From positions 6,014,001 to 6,078,000 of the forward strand of contig NC_134678.1 in NCBI RefSeq assembly GCF_024713945.1: a stretch of 64,000 bases of DNA. The letters run 5' to 3'. How positions within the stretch are numbered: the stretch's first letter is position 1; every line of letters begins with the position of its first letter. The notes under the pieces were generated by a model, which had not been told where the DNA came from, searched no databases, and worked only from the letters and a program-made list of their open reading frames with translations. Shown in pieces: positions 25,378-38,762 of this stretch. Source of the stretch: Dermatophagoides farinae. Lineage: Eukaryota > Arthropoda > Arachnida > Sarcoptiformes > Pyroglyphidae. The position numbers and the translations under genes were made by a program.

Positions 25378-25383
25378 AATAAA
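25378..25383 (+). terminator. polyA signal of peroxidasin
   Basis: AATAAA lies 51 bases after the stop and only 6 bases before the stop codon of the opposing ACOT13 gene. Cleavage 10-30 bases downstream would fall inside ACOT13 coding sequence. Confidence 0.65.
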
Positions 25384-25388
25384 AATTA

Positions 25389-25877
25389 TTACATTAAAAA
25401 TTTTGTATGTTTTCCAGTAACAACCAATTTGTTTGTTTCTTTATCATAAATGTGACCAATTAAAAATGCAATCTTTTTGCCCACTCTTAATGTTTCTGTT
25501 TCTAAACGAACTGTTCGACCTTCAGGTACACCGGCTAAAAATGACATTGATAATTCAACACTAACGGTGATGGGTGGTTCAATATCATCGGCTTCAAAAT
25601 GTGAACGTATTGCCATAGACGATAGAACATCGAACAATGTTGTACTCATGCCGCCATGAAGATAATTAACTGGATTACAACATTCTTTAGTTACCGGCAT
25701 ATCGGCTACTATTCGACCTTTGGTTATATCCACAATTTGTACCTGATTGATAATTTCAACGATGAAATAAAATGAATGTGAATTATATTACATTTTTATT
25801 ACATTTTTTAGAACACCGTTATGAATTCCCATTTGAGTGCTGGCTTTGAAAAAATTTATCACACGATTTTGCCACAT
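25389..25877 (-). CDS. ACOT13: acyl-CoA thioesterase 13-like hotdog protein
   Basis: Two exons on the minus strand, 25877-25803 and 25742-25389, give 142 residues, matching the roughly 140 of ACOT13/Them2. The N-terminus MWQNRVINFFK resembles the family's helical start. The hotdog active-site pattern is present: CNPVNYLHGGMSTTLFDVLS (Asn, His-Gly-Gly, then the catalytic-type Asp), followed by SVELSMSFLAGVPEG and a terminal TGKHTKF. Family members hydrolyse long-chain acyl-CoA in mitochondria or cytosol as homotetramers. It is tail-to-tail with the peroxidasin gene, 61 bases between stop codons; its own likely polyA signal (ATTAAA on the minus strand) is at 25363-25368. Confidence 0.9.
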
Positions 25878-26426
25878 TTCTTTCGATTCAAAATTGTTCT
25901 TTATTTCAGAATATCAAAACAGTCAGTCGGTACACAGAAAAAATTATCAATAACCAAAATCGGTTAGTATTATAATAATAACAAATTTGATTAGCGCTAA
26001 CCAACGTTGGCATGAATTGAAACTAAAAGTTCCCTGATCAGCTGTAATCATTTGAACTCGAACATGCGCAAAAAAAGATAACAAAAAAAAAACATTTTGG
26101 AAGAAGCTTAATTTTTTCCCCTAAAAAGGGATTATTTTTGTATTTATAATATAGGAATATAGGAAAAAGGACAAATGACTAGAATGGGCTAAGAATTATT
26201 CATCTTAAATTTTCAAATAAATTAATAATGATTAAAGAAATAATTCCAAATGATGATTTAAAAGAGGTAAATAACATATAAAATCAAATATTGTCTTTAA
26301 GTGAATATTCAATAAAATATTTGAAGAAAAAGAAAAGAAAAACAAAAACTAAAGGCAAACAAATAAGCGATTAGATTGTGGATTGATTGTAGGTAACATT
26401 AATTTTTCCTTTCAAAAAAATCTACA
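25878..26426. other. intergenic region
   Basis: Between ACOT13 and the end of the MRCK gene, both minus strand, so it carries ACOT13's promoter and the MRCK 3' untranslated region. A-rich; no further gene seen. Confidence 0.5.
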
Positions 26427-29400
26427 TCATTTATATTGTAATGATGTATGACTTTTTGATAATGAATCTTTAGATGAATGGTCAAATTTTTTTTCTTTCA
26501 TATCGTTCACTATGTAAAAAAAACAAAATTAATAAATTATTACAATTACAATATAAATGTAAGATACTCACAATCAATCAGATTTGCAGAGAATGGACCA
26601 GATCCTGGTCCCAAATGTGATATGTGACTAAAATCGGTCGGAGCGCTAATCTTGATTTTCATGTTCTAATCAATAAAAAAAAATTGATTCGGTTATAAAA
26701 TTTCAAAAATCTGCTTTCTAGATTATCTATACCTTTTTATAATCTTGATGACTTTGACTTTGAATGCTTTTTTGATTAAGATTAGTTAAAGTGAATGCTT
26801 TGATGTTGTCGCCCGATACTCGTATTAAATTATCATCTTTCATAGTTATTTGAATCAGATTAGGTAAATCTAATGCATTGGTTTTACAGAATAAAATGCT
26901 GTGAAAATACGAAAAAGATTATGGTCAGAATTGTCCATTTTTTACAGGGATAAAGAGTGAAAATTTACTTATCAGCAAATGTTTGAAGAGGTCTAGTTGC
27001 TTTAATGTTGATTGTCTGAACCCATCGAATTTCGTTTATATCGAATACATCGATGTGTGTTAACGCAAATATCAATAGATAGGAAGTCTGTTTAGATTCT
27101 GACCGTAATATTGAAGCAGCAATCGGTTGCGATGGATATTGAAGTTCTAAACAACGTGTTCTTTTTCCATGATCATCGACATAGACTCCATAATCTAAGA
27201 GAAGATAACAATTATATGACAAGTTGGATGAAAAATTTTCATGATAAAACTTACGAGCAAACACTAAAAGCCATTCATTCTCGCCAATAGGTTGACAAAG
27301 AAAAGGATCAATTGAATTCTGGATTAAATAAATCAAATCTGGAGAATCTTGATTGACCAAATATAAAGGCTGTTCAGATCTATTCACATGATAAACGACA
27401 AAATTTGAACTGGTACCAATAGCTACAAGATTATCTTTGCACGTATTCAATGTTTGAATATTGACTGGCATTTGAATTTCATGATGAAAAATGTAACGTG
27501 ATTTTTTATGTGTAATTTCAAATATAGATAATGTTTTTCTGACAGCAACACAAACATAGGCAACCGAATTATCGAAAGCCACTGTGAATGCGGAAGCATT
27601 TTTTGTTTCGCTTATTTTAATCCAATCGATACCATCATTATCCAATGCACGAATTGGAATCAGCTGAAAGATTTTGTAAATAAATAAGTTTAAAAATAAA
27701 AAATCATCAAAATATGACTATGACTAACCTTTATTTGTTTTTGCTTCCCACTCAACGTAACGATCAACTGTTCAGAATGAACATATGAAATTTGAGAAAA
27801 TTTTTTCGATTGATTCAAACGATGGTATGAATGAATATCGAGATCACAGCATAACAAACAATCTTCGCAACCAATCAAAAGTCGAGTCTCATCTAACATT
27901 GTACAACAATGAATGTTGTGAATATGTCTTAAGGAATTAATCTGCAATGTATTCAATAAATGATAACATCGAAGCATCTGTAAGCAAAAAACAAGAAAAG
28001 AATCAAATTCATCATTCATTGATTAATCATCAAATAAATATTGATAAAATAAATTATTTACATTTCGATGAGAAATCTTATTTCGGCGAATAATCCGATG
28101 TAATTCGGTCAAAGCTTCTATCCATTTGTTTTTTTCACTTTCTTTATCTACCAACATTAATTGGGTGAATTTTTGCAATCCTAAATGCATAGTAATTCAA
28201 GAGAAAAAATAATTATAATGATCTCTGAATAATTTATCTTTCTTACCATCTCTATTATCGCCAATCATCGAAGTAGTAATTCGAAATATGCATGGTACAT
28301 CTTTAGCCGATGCATGAATTACATCACTTTCATTCACATCGCTAACACTAAAATATTCATCTCTTCATTTCAATGAAATTGAAAATTATTAAATGAATTT
28401 TTATCAAACAAAAATCTTACCTCATATCGATGATTGTACTTGCAGAGATCGATGGAGTATTAATCAATGTATTATAGTTTGAATCATTCGACATGTTTGC
28501 ATAGGCTAAACTAAGGTTAGATGAATCACTAGTGTTGATGATATCATAAAGGAACAATTTAAAATCACAAACAACAACAAACATTCGAATCCATCCTTTT
28601 CGCACACCACCACGTGGTTTAGGTATCTTAACGAATCCTTCATAAGCCGTCCCGATACCTTTCTGTGGATCAATTCCAACTGGCCGTTGTTTCGTTTCAT
28701 CAAACGGACATGAAGATCCAGAATCCACACAATCCACATGACAAGCATAACCGCATACTTTTTAAATGAGAATATTGAATGAAAAGAATTTGAAAAATTA
28801 TGACAAAAAAAATTTACCTTCACAGACGTAGCCTTGTCTAACTAGACCGATCATCAATGAAGTACAGACATAACATTTGATTGGTGTAATAAACGTTCGG
28901 ATTATAAACGAATGGCCAAATTTATTGTGAAAATCATAATTTTCATTTGATGAATCTGGAGACATGACACTAGTTTGTTTTCTGCCAACAGTACTGCTAA
29001 TAGGAGATGAAATAGCTTTCATATCGATAACAAAATCTTTAAGGAACGATCTACTCGAAACATCTTCAACATTATCATTTCCCATCATTAAATGATTGTT
29101 CTTGAATCCAAGATGATTACGATTATTCTCACCATATTGATTCATTGATTTAGCTTGCTTTTTAAGTCTAAGTATCTCATTTTTCGAATCAATCAATTGC
29201 ATATTAACATTGTCAAAATCTTGCTGTAATTTGATTAATTCTGAATGAATTTTTTGCTTTTCCAGTATTTCACTTTTCAATTCCAATTGAAGTGTAAGTA
29301 ATTCCTGTTTATCCACTCTAGCTGATCGCCGTTCTTGCCAGCTTGTATTTGTGTTATGTATTGATTTATTGCCCGTAACTATTTGAGTATTGTTATCACC

Positions 29401-31851
29401 AATACGATTGTTTTTCTCTTGTAAAAATTTATACTTTCGTATATTAAAATCCAACATTTCGATCATTTTATCTAACGAATCACTGCAACGTTGTCTTTCG
29501 GTAACTGATTCTACCAGCTCTTTCAATTCATGTTCAAACAACAGATTTTGATTGTCTAGATTGAGAAGATCACAACAAAGTTCTTTATATGATTTTTTCA
29601 GATCATTATTCTGATCTTTTATTGAAACGTTTTCCTCTTCCAATAGAAGAATTTGCTGTTCTAAATCTGTTATCTTTTTCAGATAACATTGTTTTTCATT
29701 CGTAAATGAATGTGTGGATTCGGAATCACGTTGAAGTTGATTTTCTAGTGACTCAATTTTTTCTTCATGATTCTTTAAAATTATTTGGTCTATGAATAAA
29801 TGATGCATAGAATGTATGACACAAAAAAAAACGAATATGATTTCATCGAGAAAAAAAACACCAGAAAAAAATGAGAAACTAAAAATAAAACATTACATTT
29901 GTCATACCTTGTTTGCGCAGAATTTTCTGCGTTTCTAGTTCAGCTTGCAAGCTACTAATCTCTTCTAAATTCTGTCGTTTCATCTTTTCATAATTTCTTA
30001 ATTGTTGTCGCAGTTGTGAATTCTTTTCGATGTGTTCGTCAAGTTCACCTTCTTTGATTCGCAATTTATTCGATAAAGCATTTTTCTCTTTTTTCACCTC
30101 AGCTAATAATTGTGACATTTCGCCATATTCTTGTTGGATCGTTTTTAAACGATTTTCTAAACTAAGTTGTTCTAGTCTATCATCGTTATCACCTTTTTCC
30201 AAATTTTCATCATTATTCGTGATGATTGCTGCGATTTCATTTTCAATCTTGTGATTACTCTGTGACTCAGTTTTGATAATTTTCGGTAATGTAGATGTAA
30301 AACCGACAAATGATAGTTCAACATAAACATCTTTGTTGGTCTTCATGGCAGCTGTTGGACTATTGAGTGGTTTTATATCTGAAATGTCGAAATTCGATGT
30401 ATCATCCGGACCGGAAAATTGCGGATGATATGGTGGTGTTTGATAACGTATCTCATCCCATTCAATACCAGTAAACCATGGATGATCTTTGAAATTTTGG
30501 ATATTTTTATATCTTGAATAACGGTCAGTTACCAAATTGGATATTAAATCTTTGGCTTCATCGGTAACTTCGGCATTCACTGGAAACTATTGTTATGCAA
30601 GAAATAAATTTAGAATTAAGATTTGTAATCATCACAAGAACTTACAATGAAATGGGTTTTATGATTCATGATTTTAAAATATGTTTCCACCAAAGATTCA
30701 GCATAGAATGGTGTCTGACCATAAAACAATTCAAACAACACTATTCCAAGCGACCACCAATCAGTTTCATAAGAATATGGACAATCATTTCGATTTTTGC
30801 CTTCAATAACATCCAGAATTTCTGGAGAAACATAATCAGGAGTGCCGACAGGTGCTGATGAATCAGACTTGACCGTAGAAGCACGTACACAAGATCCAAA
30901 ATCACCCAAACGAATATGGCCATGTGAATCGATCAAAATGTTTGGCGGTTTGATATCACGATGAATGTAGCCAAGATCATGAAGGGTTGAAATGCCTAAT
31001 ATTATTTCGGCAGCATAAAATCGGCACATATCTTCAGGCAAGGTGTCATCATATTTCATGAGCAACGTTAGAAAATCGCCTATGATGAAAACGATAATGA
31101 TTAGAAGAAATTCAAAACAAAACAAAAAATTCATTTCAACCTCCAATATAATAATCCATGATCAAATACAAGTTTTCGGAATCCTGAAATGCATAATACA
31201 ATTTAGTGAACCAATCATTCGAACTGTTCACTAAGATGTCTCGTTCTTCTTTATAACATGCTTTCTCCGCTCTTTTGGTCATTTCCACTTTGTTCAACAC
31301 TTTCATTGCATACATTTTTTCATTGTGTTTGGACTATATCGATATAAATGAAAAATATTTCAATCAAACAATGAAACAATCTGTGACAAACAAAAAAAAA
31401 CTACTACCTTAACCAAAGAGACTTGTCCAAATGCTCCTTTTCCAATGATTTTAATTTGTTCAAAATCATTAACACTAAGTTGAAGTTGATTAATATAATC
31501 GACCAAAGGTTTGACCAGATTAGAGAACTTTTGAGCACTAGAATTTTTATCTCTTGTTGATTTGACATTTCTACATGAATGAATATAGAAAATTAGATAA
31601 AATCACATCATCGAAGGATTGAGAAAAAAAAAATAGAAACTATACTAATTAGGAACAAACCTTTGAATATCGGTATAAACAGCGATCAATAGATCAATTA
31701 AAAATTCATAATTGTAAGATTTATTATCAATGATTGTCGAAGTTAATGATGTAGTTGTAGCGAACAATTTACTCAATCGTTCAAAACGATCTGTTAGTGT
31801 TAATGGTGATTGATTCATATTATTATTATCATCATTATTATTATCACTCAT
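26427..31851 (-). CDS. gek: MRCK / genghis khan Cdc42-binding kinase
   Basis: Fifteen exons on the minus strand: 31851-31661, 31570-31408, 31333-31141, 31079-30646, 30586-29908, 29789-28818, 28757-28421, 28347-28247, 28180-28062, 27977-27729, 27663-27255, 27194-26969, 26898-26733, 26665-26572 and 26509-26427; 1471 residues, all in phase. Order: AGC kinase with GKGAFGQV (about 107-114), YAMK Lys (129), HRDIKPPN (about 223-230) and DFG; coiled coil (about 440-780); C1 zinc finger with full H-C-C-C-C-H-C-C pattern (about 850-900); PH (about 910-1050); citron homology (about 1063-1370); and CRIB motif [16 protein letters not shown] (about 1418-1433). The kinase acts downstream of Cdc42, phosphorylating myosin-light-chain regulators to drive actomyosin. 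It is somewhat shorter than fly or vertebrate MRCK, mainly in the coiled coil. Citron kinase lacks this CRIB, so MRCK is preferred. Confidence 0.93.
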
Positions 31852-32528
31852 GTTTAAATGATATATGATTCGTTACAGCCGACAGAAATTATGATGATAT
31901 ATTTTCATGTTTGATGATTGATAATGAATTGATTGATTAAGACGAAAAAAAAAATTTCCACAAAAAAAAACATAAATAACAAATATATAAAAAAACGACA
32001 ACAAAACAGCAGCTGTATAAATCTTTTTCAATTTCTATTCATGTAATAAGAGTGGTAATAAATAAATATCATTATTATTATTATAATTATAAAGGGGTAT
32101 ATAAGATAATTTTTTTTTTGATTGAAATGATGATTGTCTTTAATTGATTGTAGATGTGTAATGGATATGTTTTTGTTATCATACATCATACAATCAAAAC
32201 AATGAATGAAAATGGATTATTTCTTGGATTATATTCATCATATATATGTCATAGAATATAATAATCCATCCAAACAACATTGAAAATAAAATTTCAACCA
32301 CCATATAATTTTATGTGTTACTCAACAGAAAGATAAAAATAAGGGCAATATGAGTTAATTTATTTTTATGCCACTTAGACGCCATCTAACAACGAAAATT
32401 TTTGATTAATTTTTTTCCCAAAAAAAAAAATGGTTTTTATTTTCAGAAAATGATTATAAACAATTTAAATGTTTTTGATGATGATTTGATTGATTGATTA
32501 AAAATTAAGAATAATTAATGCTAACAAA
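31852..32528. other. intergenic region
   Basis: 677 bases between MRCK's start and the SMC5 stop, both minus strand. AT-rich with A/T runs, ATT repeats near 32069-32080 and a CAGCAGCTGT E-box-like site near 32008. No gene seen; probably the MRCK promoter and SMC5 3' end. Confidence 0.5.
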
Positions 32529-35500
32529 TTAGTCATCATTGTTTTCATAAATCATTTCTTCTTCTTGTTTAATGCCATCATCTTCATCATCTTGTAGAAT
32601 ATCTTCGATCGATTTATTCCAATTAACATAGGAATGTGGACCATTGAATATGATATGAATTTTCATTTCATCTGTATATTTAAGTTTAGTTAATAGTTTG
32701 GGTGAAAGTAGAAAATATTGTGATGAATTTCTTTTGGATACTTCGGCTATAAGATCAAAAACACAGCGTTCATTGTTTTCATCCATACCCTGATTGATTT
32801 CATCGACCACACGAAATGGTACATGAGCCAATTCTTGTAATGAAAGCATATAAACCATGGTGGAGACGGATCTTTCGCCTCCACTTTGATGATATACATC
32901 TAAATCTTTAAATGGTTCGGCGTCACGAAATTTTACTTTGATTCGGATTCCGTAATCATCAAAAGAATACTATCAAGAAAAAACATTATATTATATATAA
33001 CTTTAATATAGTAAAATAGACATTCATACCTCTTTATCACCGGTGAAAAGATAAACTTCTCCAGAATAATTAAGATGATCCATAAATTTGGTAAAATTTT
33101 CATTTATCTTATCGATTAAGCCTTTTAATTCAGTTAGCCATATAGGTTTCAACGAATTAATTTCTTGTTTTCGGCAATCAAGTTGTTGTTCATATTTTTC
33201 ACATTCAGAGTATTTGTTCTGAATTTCAAGTTGATATCTTTTATAATCTTCCAATAATGATTGGTCAACATCTTGGATTCCTTCACAGCGAAGTTTAAGT
33301 GTGTCTATCATATCAGAAATTTCATCCAATTTTTCAGGTAAACTATGCATTTTTTTTCGAATTTCTTCATCAAGATCCTCATTGAAGTTGAATCCAGATT
33401 TTTCTATGGCATATTTACGAAATTCTCTCGTTGTTTTTTGTAATTCTTTAAAATTATTATTTAGCTGATTAATGACAACGAATTTCTCATTTTTATGTGA
33501 TTCTAAATTCGAATATATAATTTCCAATCTGTCTTTGATACGAGAAATTTTCTTGGCTTTCGAGGCAGCCAATAGATCACTCTTATTAAATTTGATGGCT
33601 TCAACAAGAACATTGGGTAATTTTTCAAGCAAACTCATTTCTTTTCGATGTTGTTCTTCAAGATTTTTAATCAATTCTTCTTTATGTTTATTCTCACTTT
33701 TTAATAATTTTTCAAGATGATCTATCTGTCGTTTTTTTTCATCGATTTTAGCTTGAATTGTACGCAATCCACTTTTTCTTATTCCTATCGTTTTAAATTC
33801 ATCCGAAAGTTTACCACGATTTTCTTTCAAAATATCATTTTCATTAGTATATTTTTGTACCATCGCTTGTGATTCGGTGATTTGTTTTTCCAAAACAACC
33901 AATGTTCGATCTATTTCTTCAATTTCTTTATCATTGATTATAATATTCAAAAATTTTGCCGGTGGCATCGGAATAATTTGTGTAGATTTTTCGCCATCGT
34001 ATGATGAAATTACAATCAAATAAAGATTTTTTGGAGTAATAATTTTGCGAAAAGATGAATGATTAATCAATTCTTGTATCTTATCTTCCGTTATGGCATT
34101 GCCAACCGGAATCTGATTAATATGATAATTCTTAATCAGATAAGACATGACCTTTTTAGGAGCAGTGAATAAATCACTGACACGGGCGAAAATTCCCAAA
34201 AATTTATACTTTTCAATATTGAACGTGGGCTCGTTGTCAATGTCATTTTGTGGAATCATAGCAACATTTACACGAATATTCAAATCTTTTTTCAAATTTT
34301 CATTGAAGTATTCCAGATCTGATAATTTTTCGAACAAAAATGTACTCATGTCCATAGTTCCGATGGCTACCTCAACAGAATTAGCATATTCATCACTTAC
34401 TACATTTATCTGCGTGATTAAAGGTGGAAAAACTTCTCCTTCAAAACGATCCTTATTCTTCAGCAACCATTCATATGCTGATCGAGTCCAAGTATCTCGT
34501 TGGTTAATCTTTTCCATTCTGGCATTAAATAAATTCTTTATCTCTTTTTTTCGATTATCATGAAAACGCTTTTCGCTGATGGCATTTTCATATCTACTAC
34601 GATGTGTACTAGATGCCGAAATATTTTCTCTGATTTTTTTATCAAATTCATCAAGTTTTGCTTTGATTTTAGCTGAATCTGCTTCCAAATCACTCATTTT
34701 TGGATGATTTTCGAGATCATTAGTATAATTGCGATAATCTTGTCGATATTGTGAAAGTCGATCCTTATTACGTTTTTGTTCGGAAAGTGTTTCATGATAT
34801 GATGCCACATGTTCTTTTTGTGTATTTCGAAACATTTGAATAGTTTTATACGATTCGGCCAATTTAGAAATAAATTTACTTGTTTGTTTAGTTTGTTTGA
34901 TTTCTCTGTACATTTTTACCGCTTTTTCTCGATTAATTTTCAGTGGCTCAATTTTGGACACAAATTCATCATATTCTTTTTTCTTTTCATCAAATTCATT
35001 ACGGGCAGCTAAATAAACCAAACGTTTTTCTTCATATTGCAGCCAAACTTGTTTTTTATACAACCATTGAATGTTTTCTTCATAACGTTTTTTTTCTTGT
35101 ATCAACTTAAGATCTGGTTCAATGTTGGTCTGAATCGAAAAAAATTTAAATTTAATTTGTCTTTTATCTGTTTTGCATATTAATATTAGAAATTAGAAAT
35201 AACTAACCTGAAAGTTTTTATATTTTATCAGGAACGATTTAGTTTCGCTAATTTTCGACTCAAGATCTACAATTTCACTGCTAAGTTCAATCAATTTCAT
35301 ATGTTGTTCATACATGTTAACATTGCCGATAGATTTTTCAGTAGAAAATAATAAATCTTTGGAATTAAGTCGCGAAAACTCTACAACTCTTTCTTGTGGT
35401 AATATCTGGCACAGATTATTGACATCAATGTTTATTCGTTTAGTGAATTCAGCGATCTCTTCTTTTTTTACTGTTTTCTGATTCAAACGCCAAACATTAT

Positions 35501-35966
35501 GGCATTCGGTTTTTCTATTATTTCGAGAAATTCGTATTTCTCGTTGGATCAATTGATTTTTTCCCATTGGATTGTGTATTTCAATTATAATTGAAGCTGA
35601 ATGTGCTCCAGTCCTAACATAATCAACTGTAAATGATAGATTTTTTTTTAAATTTTGAAAATCAAAATATTTAAAGCTTATACTTAAGTTTGATGAACGT
35701 CCAGTGATTTGCGGATCACCTCCGAAACCCATAATAATAGAACAAACTAGAGCCGATTTACCAGATCCATTTGGACCCAATATTAGATTAAGAAATGGTC
35801 CAGGAAGAAATTCAATGTGTTTGTAAATCCTTGTGAAGAATCCCATTGACAATTAATTATCAAAATTGATATATATGAAAAATCATTTTACTTACATAAA
35901 GTTTTCCAATTCAATTCGTACAATTGAACCGATCTTGAAATTATGAAATTTTTCTTTATCAATCAT
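32529..35966 (-). CDS. SMC5: SMC5, structural maintenance of chromosomes 5
   Basis: Exons on the minus strand: 35966-35896, 35829-35208, 35129-33030 and 32969-32529, 1077 residues (human 1101). Exon 1 encodes MIDKEKFHNF and the start of the ATPase head (SIVRIELENFM). Walker A GPNGSGKS is at 42-49; two long coiled coils flank a hinge (about residues 400-560); the signature motif QSGGERS is at about 959-965, and a Walker B-type RVVDEINQGMDENNER follows near 985-1000. With SMC6 and Nse subunits it forms the SMC5/6 complex, which loads on DNA for recombination repair and replication stress. The second exon's acceptor lies inside a longer open frame; only the acceptor after CACAAG restores the family sequence MIYKHIEFLPGP. 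Confidence 0.93.
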
Positions 35967-36391
35967 ATTTGATAAATAAAGTAATTGATGATGATTAATG
36001 ATGATTAATAAATGGAGAAGAAAACAAAATCAACAGGGTGGAAAAGAACTGAATATTGAAATGGCGCCAGTACAGTGAAGAAAATTCGATTTTTTTCATA
36101 CAATAAACGTTGCTAACATTAACATGATATGAACAAAATAGGCTAACGTGAGCGTGACATATTGCGTCTTCGTCTCAATTCTTGTCATCAATTAATACAT
36201 TACAAGTTAACAGATCATTTTTCCAAAAGTTTATACAATGTTGTTTCCACGATTAAGATTTGGAATTTATTATTCACTACAATTGATTTATTTATAACAA
36301 TAACAATTACAATTAGATCAGCAGATAAATCTGTTAGATATCTTTCTGCTATAGCGATATGTATCAAATAATAATTTATTAGTGGTAGAAG
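35967..36391. promoter_or_regulatory. divergent promoter region SMC5/LMBRD2
   Basis: 425 bases between two start codons pointing apart. No TATA box recognised; a slightly more GC-rich patch near 36135-36165. Inferred from layout. Confidence 0.45.
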
Positions 36392-38681
36392 ATGCTCTAC
36401 ATACCATTGTTGGCCGTTATTGTGACCAATTTTTTTCTTACATTTTATTTATTAAATCGTTATAGTAATTTTGGTCGTCAAAATCTTCTCATTACAATTA
36501 GTGTGTTTATATCATGGTTTTTTTCGTTCAATGTTATATTCATACTACCTTTGGATATTACTTCGGTTCGTATCATAGAATAATCTTGAATTGATTGTTT
36601 TTTGTTTTGTTTTGTTTTGTTTTGCTAATATTTTTCCAAATGTATGTATAGACCATTTATAATCAATGTATCATTCGTAATAATATTACAAATCATAATA
36701 ATGATACGAATAATATTGACAATACGACCACCCTCGCTACACTTACATTATCGCCATTTTCGCTTTCATACAATTCATCAACGGATAATAATGAACAACA
36801 TTTAAATATTGGCCATAATCATTCGATAAATAATTCAACTTATTCCAGTCAAAATTATCAGTCAACGAATTTTAAAAGTCATCATTACATTATTTCCAAC
36901 AATAACCAGTCAGTATGTGCCAAACCATGGAGTTATGTACCGAAAAATGTTCTTCAAAATCTATGGAAATTTATCTATTGGTCATCACAGCTGTTAACAT
37001 GGATAATATTGCCCATATTTCAATCATATTCAATGTCCGGTGAATTTAATGTATTGAAAAAAATTGAATCATCATTGAAAGAAAATTTGAAATATTATTG
37101 TTGTTTTGGCTTCTTATTCCTTGTATTTATTTTCTATTATGCATCAAAAGAACGATTAACATTCGAAAGTTTGAAAATTTTTTGCATATCCGCTTCAAAC
37201 ACGTTTGGTTTGTTTTTGTTGCTCATATTATTGGGTTATGGATTAGTGGATATACCTAGAAATTGTTTGAAAAATTATCACTGTAATCATCAATACAAAT
37301 TGAATTATTTGTATTTTCGAATTGGAAAAATCAGCGAAGAAAAATATGAAGCCAATTGTCATCTAGAAGATTTGTTGGATGAATTACGCGCCTATTTCAA
37401 TAAAATAACAAAAGAAAATGGCTATCGTCATTTGATGTGCAAATTGCAAATGATTATCGATAAATGTCCCGAATCTTTCAAAATGGAATTGAATGAAACC
37501 ATTGATTGTGATTTGAATTTTGAATTGAATGAAAAACGTCTTGTCAGTTTAAACTCGAAAATCAATAAAGCAATACAGACCAGTCATCGTACTGAAGTAC
37601 AATATTCAATGTTGATTCAACAAGCTATTCGATATTATGAAATTATTGAAGAGTTAAATAATCCACATAATAAAGTAGGTTTATTATCCGATGATTTTTC
37701 CAATATTGAACGTTGGCTACTTCAACATGTTCCAAAATTCGAATTTTTATTGCGACGAAAACATGTAATCATTTACAAGATATTCCTATTGATATTTGGC
37801 TATTTATTCACATTCTTTTCCGTTGTAATTATTTGGTCAGAATTCACTTTTTCCATCAAATCTATACCAATTAGTATTTTTGCCCTGATCATCAAACTAA
37901 TTGATTACAATTATTTCTGGATAGAGGTATATATAAATCCTACGCTTTCCCTCATTATTGTCTAACTTTTTTTTTCTTCATTAAAAACAGATATTTTCGA
38001 TGCTTTCAATAGCATATTTAAGTTGCTGCTGTTATTATACAATATTCAAGATACGAATTTTCAATTATTACTATCTATCTAAACATCATCAAACTGATGA
38101 ATATAGTCTAATTTTTAGTGGAATGTAAGTTATAATTGGATTAACTGACAGGCTACTCATTGTTGATATATATTTTGCATTGAAAAAAAAGGTTACTATG
38201 TCGTTTGGCATCACCATTATGTTTGAATTTTCTAAGTCTAATTCATTTTGATTCACATGTATCAAATGAATCAATCGAAGAGGAAACATCATTTACGCAG
38301 ATAATGGGCCATTTGGACACAATATCATTTATTAGTGATTATATTTTCATCTACCTACCATTATTTATGAGCATATTTTGTGTGGCAATTTTATTCAAAT
38401 TAGATATGAAAATATTTTCCTATTTTGGTTTTGGACAATATAGTTTATTCGATGAAATTAGCCAAGAATTTTTACTTGAAGGCGAAAAACTTGTTAAAAG
38501 AGAGATTCGTAAACGATCGATGGCTGTGGGGCCAAACGCTTTGAAAACCACCAATATTGTAAAACGAGATGCAAATTGCAATCTAAGTCGTACAACTAGC
38601 CGAGAAAAATTATTGGCCGAACCATTTAAAGATGAACAAAACATTGTCGATATTGAAAGAAATTTATTTGATGATATTTAA
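36392..38681 (+). CDS. LMBRD2: LMBR1 domain-containing protein 2
   Basis: Exons 36392-36565, 36652-37926, 37991-38124 and 38192-38681, 690 residues. About nine hydrophobic helices. Diagnostic stretches are [59 protein letters not shown]-like [29 protein letters not shown] and a final NLFDDI. The luminal loop after helix 2 is Asn-rich and longer than usual. LMBRD2 is a multi-pass plasma- or endomembrane protein reported to influence GPCR signalling; no enzyme activity is known. It shares a divergent promoter region with SMC5 and runs tail-to-tail into the ZDHHC gene (81 bases between stops). Confidence 0.93.
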
Positions 38682-38762
38682 CAGATTAAAAACAAAAATA
38701 CATTTAAATTATTTACAAAACATATTACATTGTGTGTCTTTTCTTAATAATGGTCATTTTTT

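Noticed and set aside
30930-30960. HRDIKPPN in MRCK as a defective catalytic loop
   Set aside because: The position changed (Asp to Pro before Asn) is variable among kinases; the catalytic Asp, Asn, Lys and DFG are present.
33472-34563. Plus-strand open frames opposite SMC5
   Set aside because: They are shadows of the AT-rich coiled-coil coding sequence and have no independent features.
36162-36371. Small open frame upstream of LMBRD2
   Set aside because: It sits in the divergent promoter region, has no recognisable domain, and does not splice in frame into LMBRD2.
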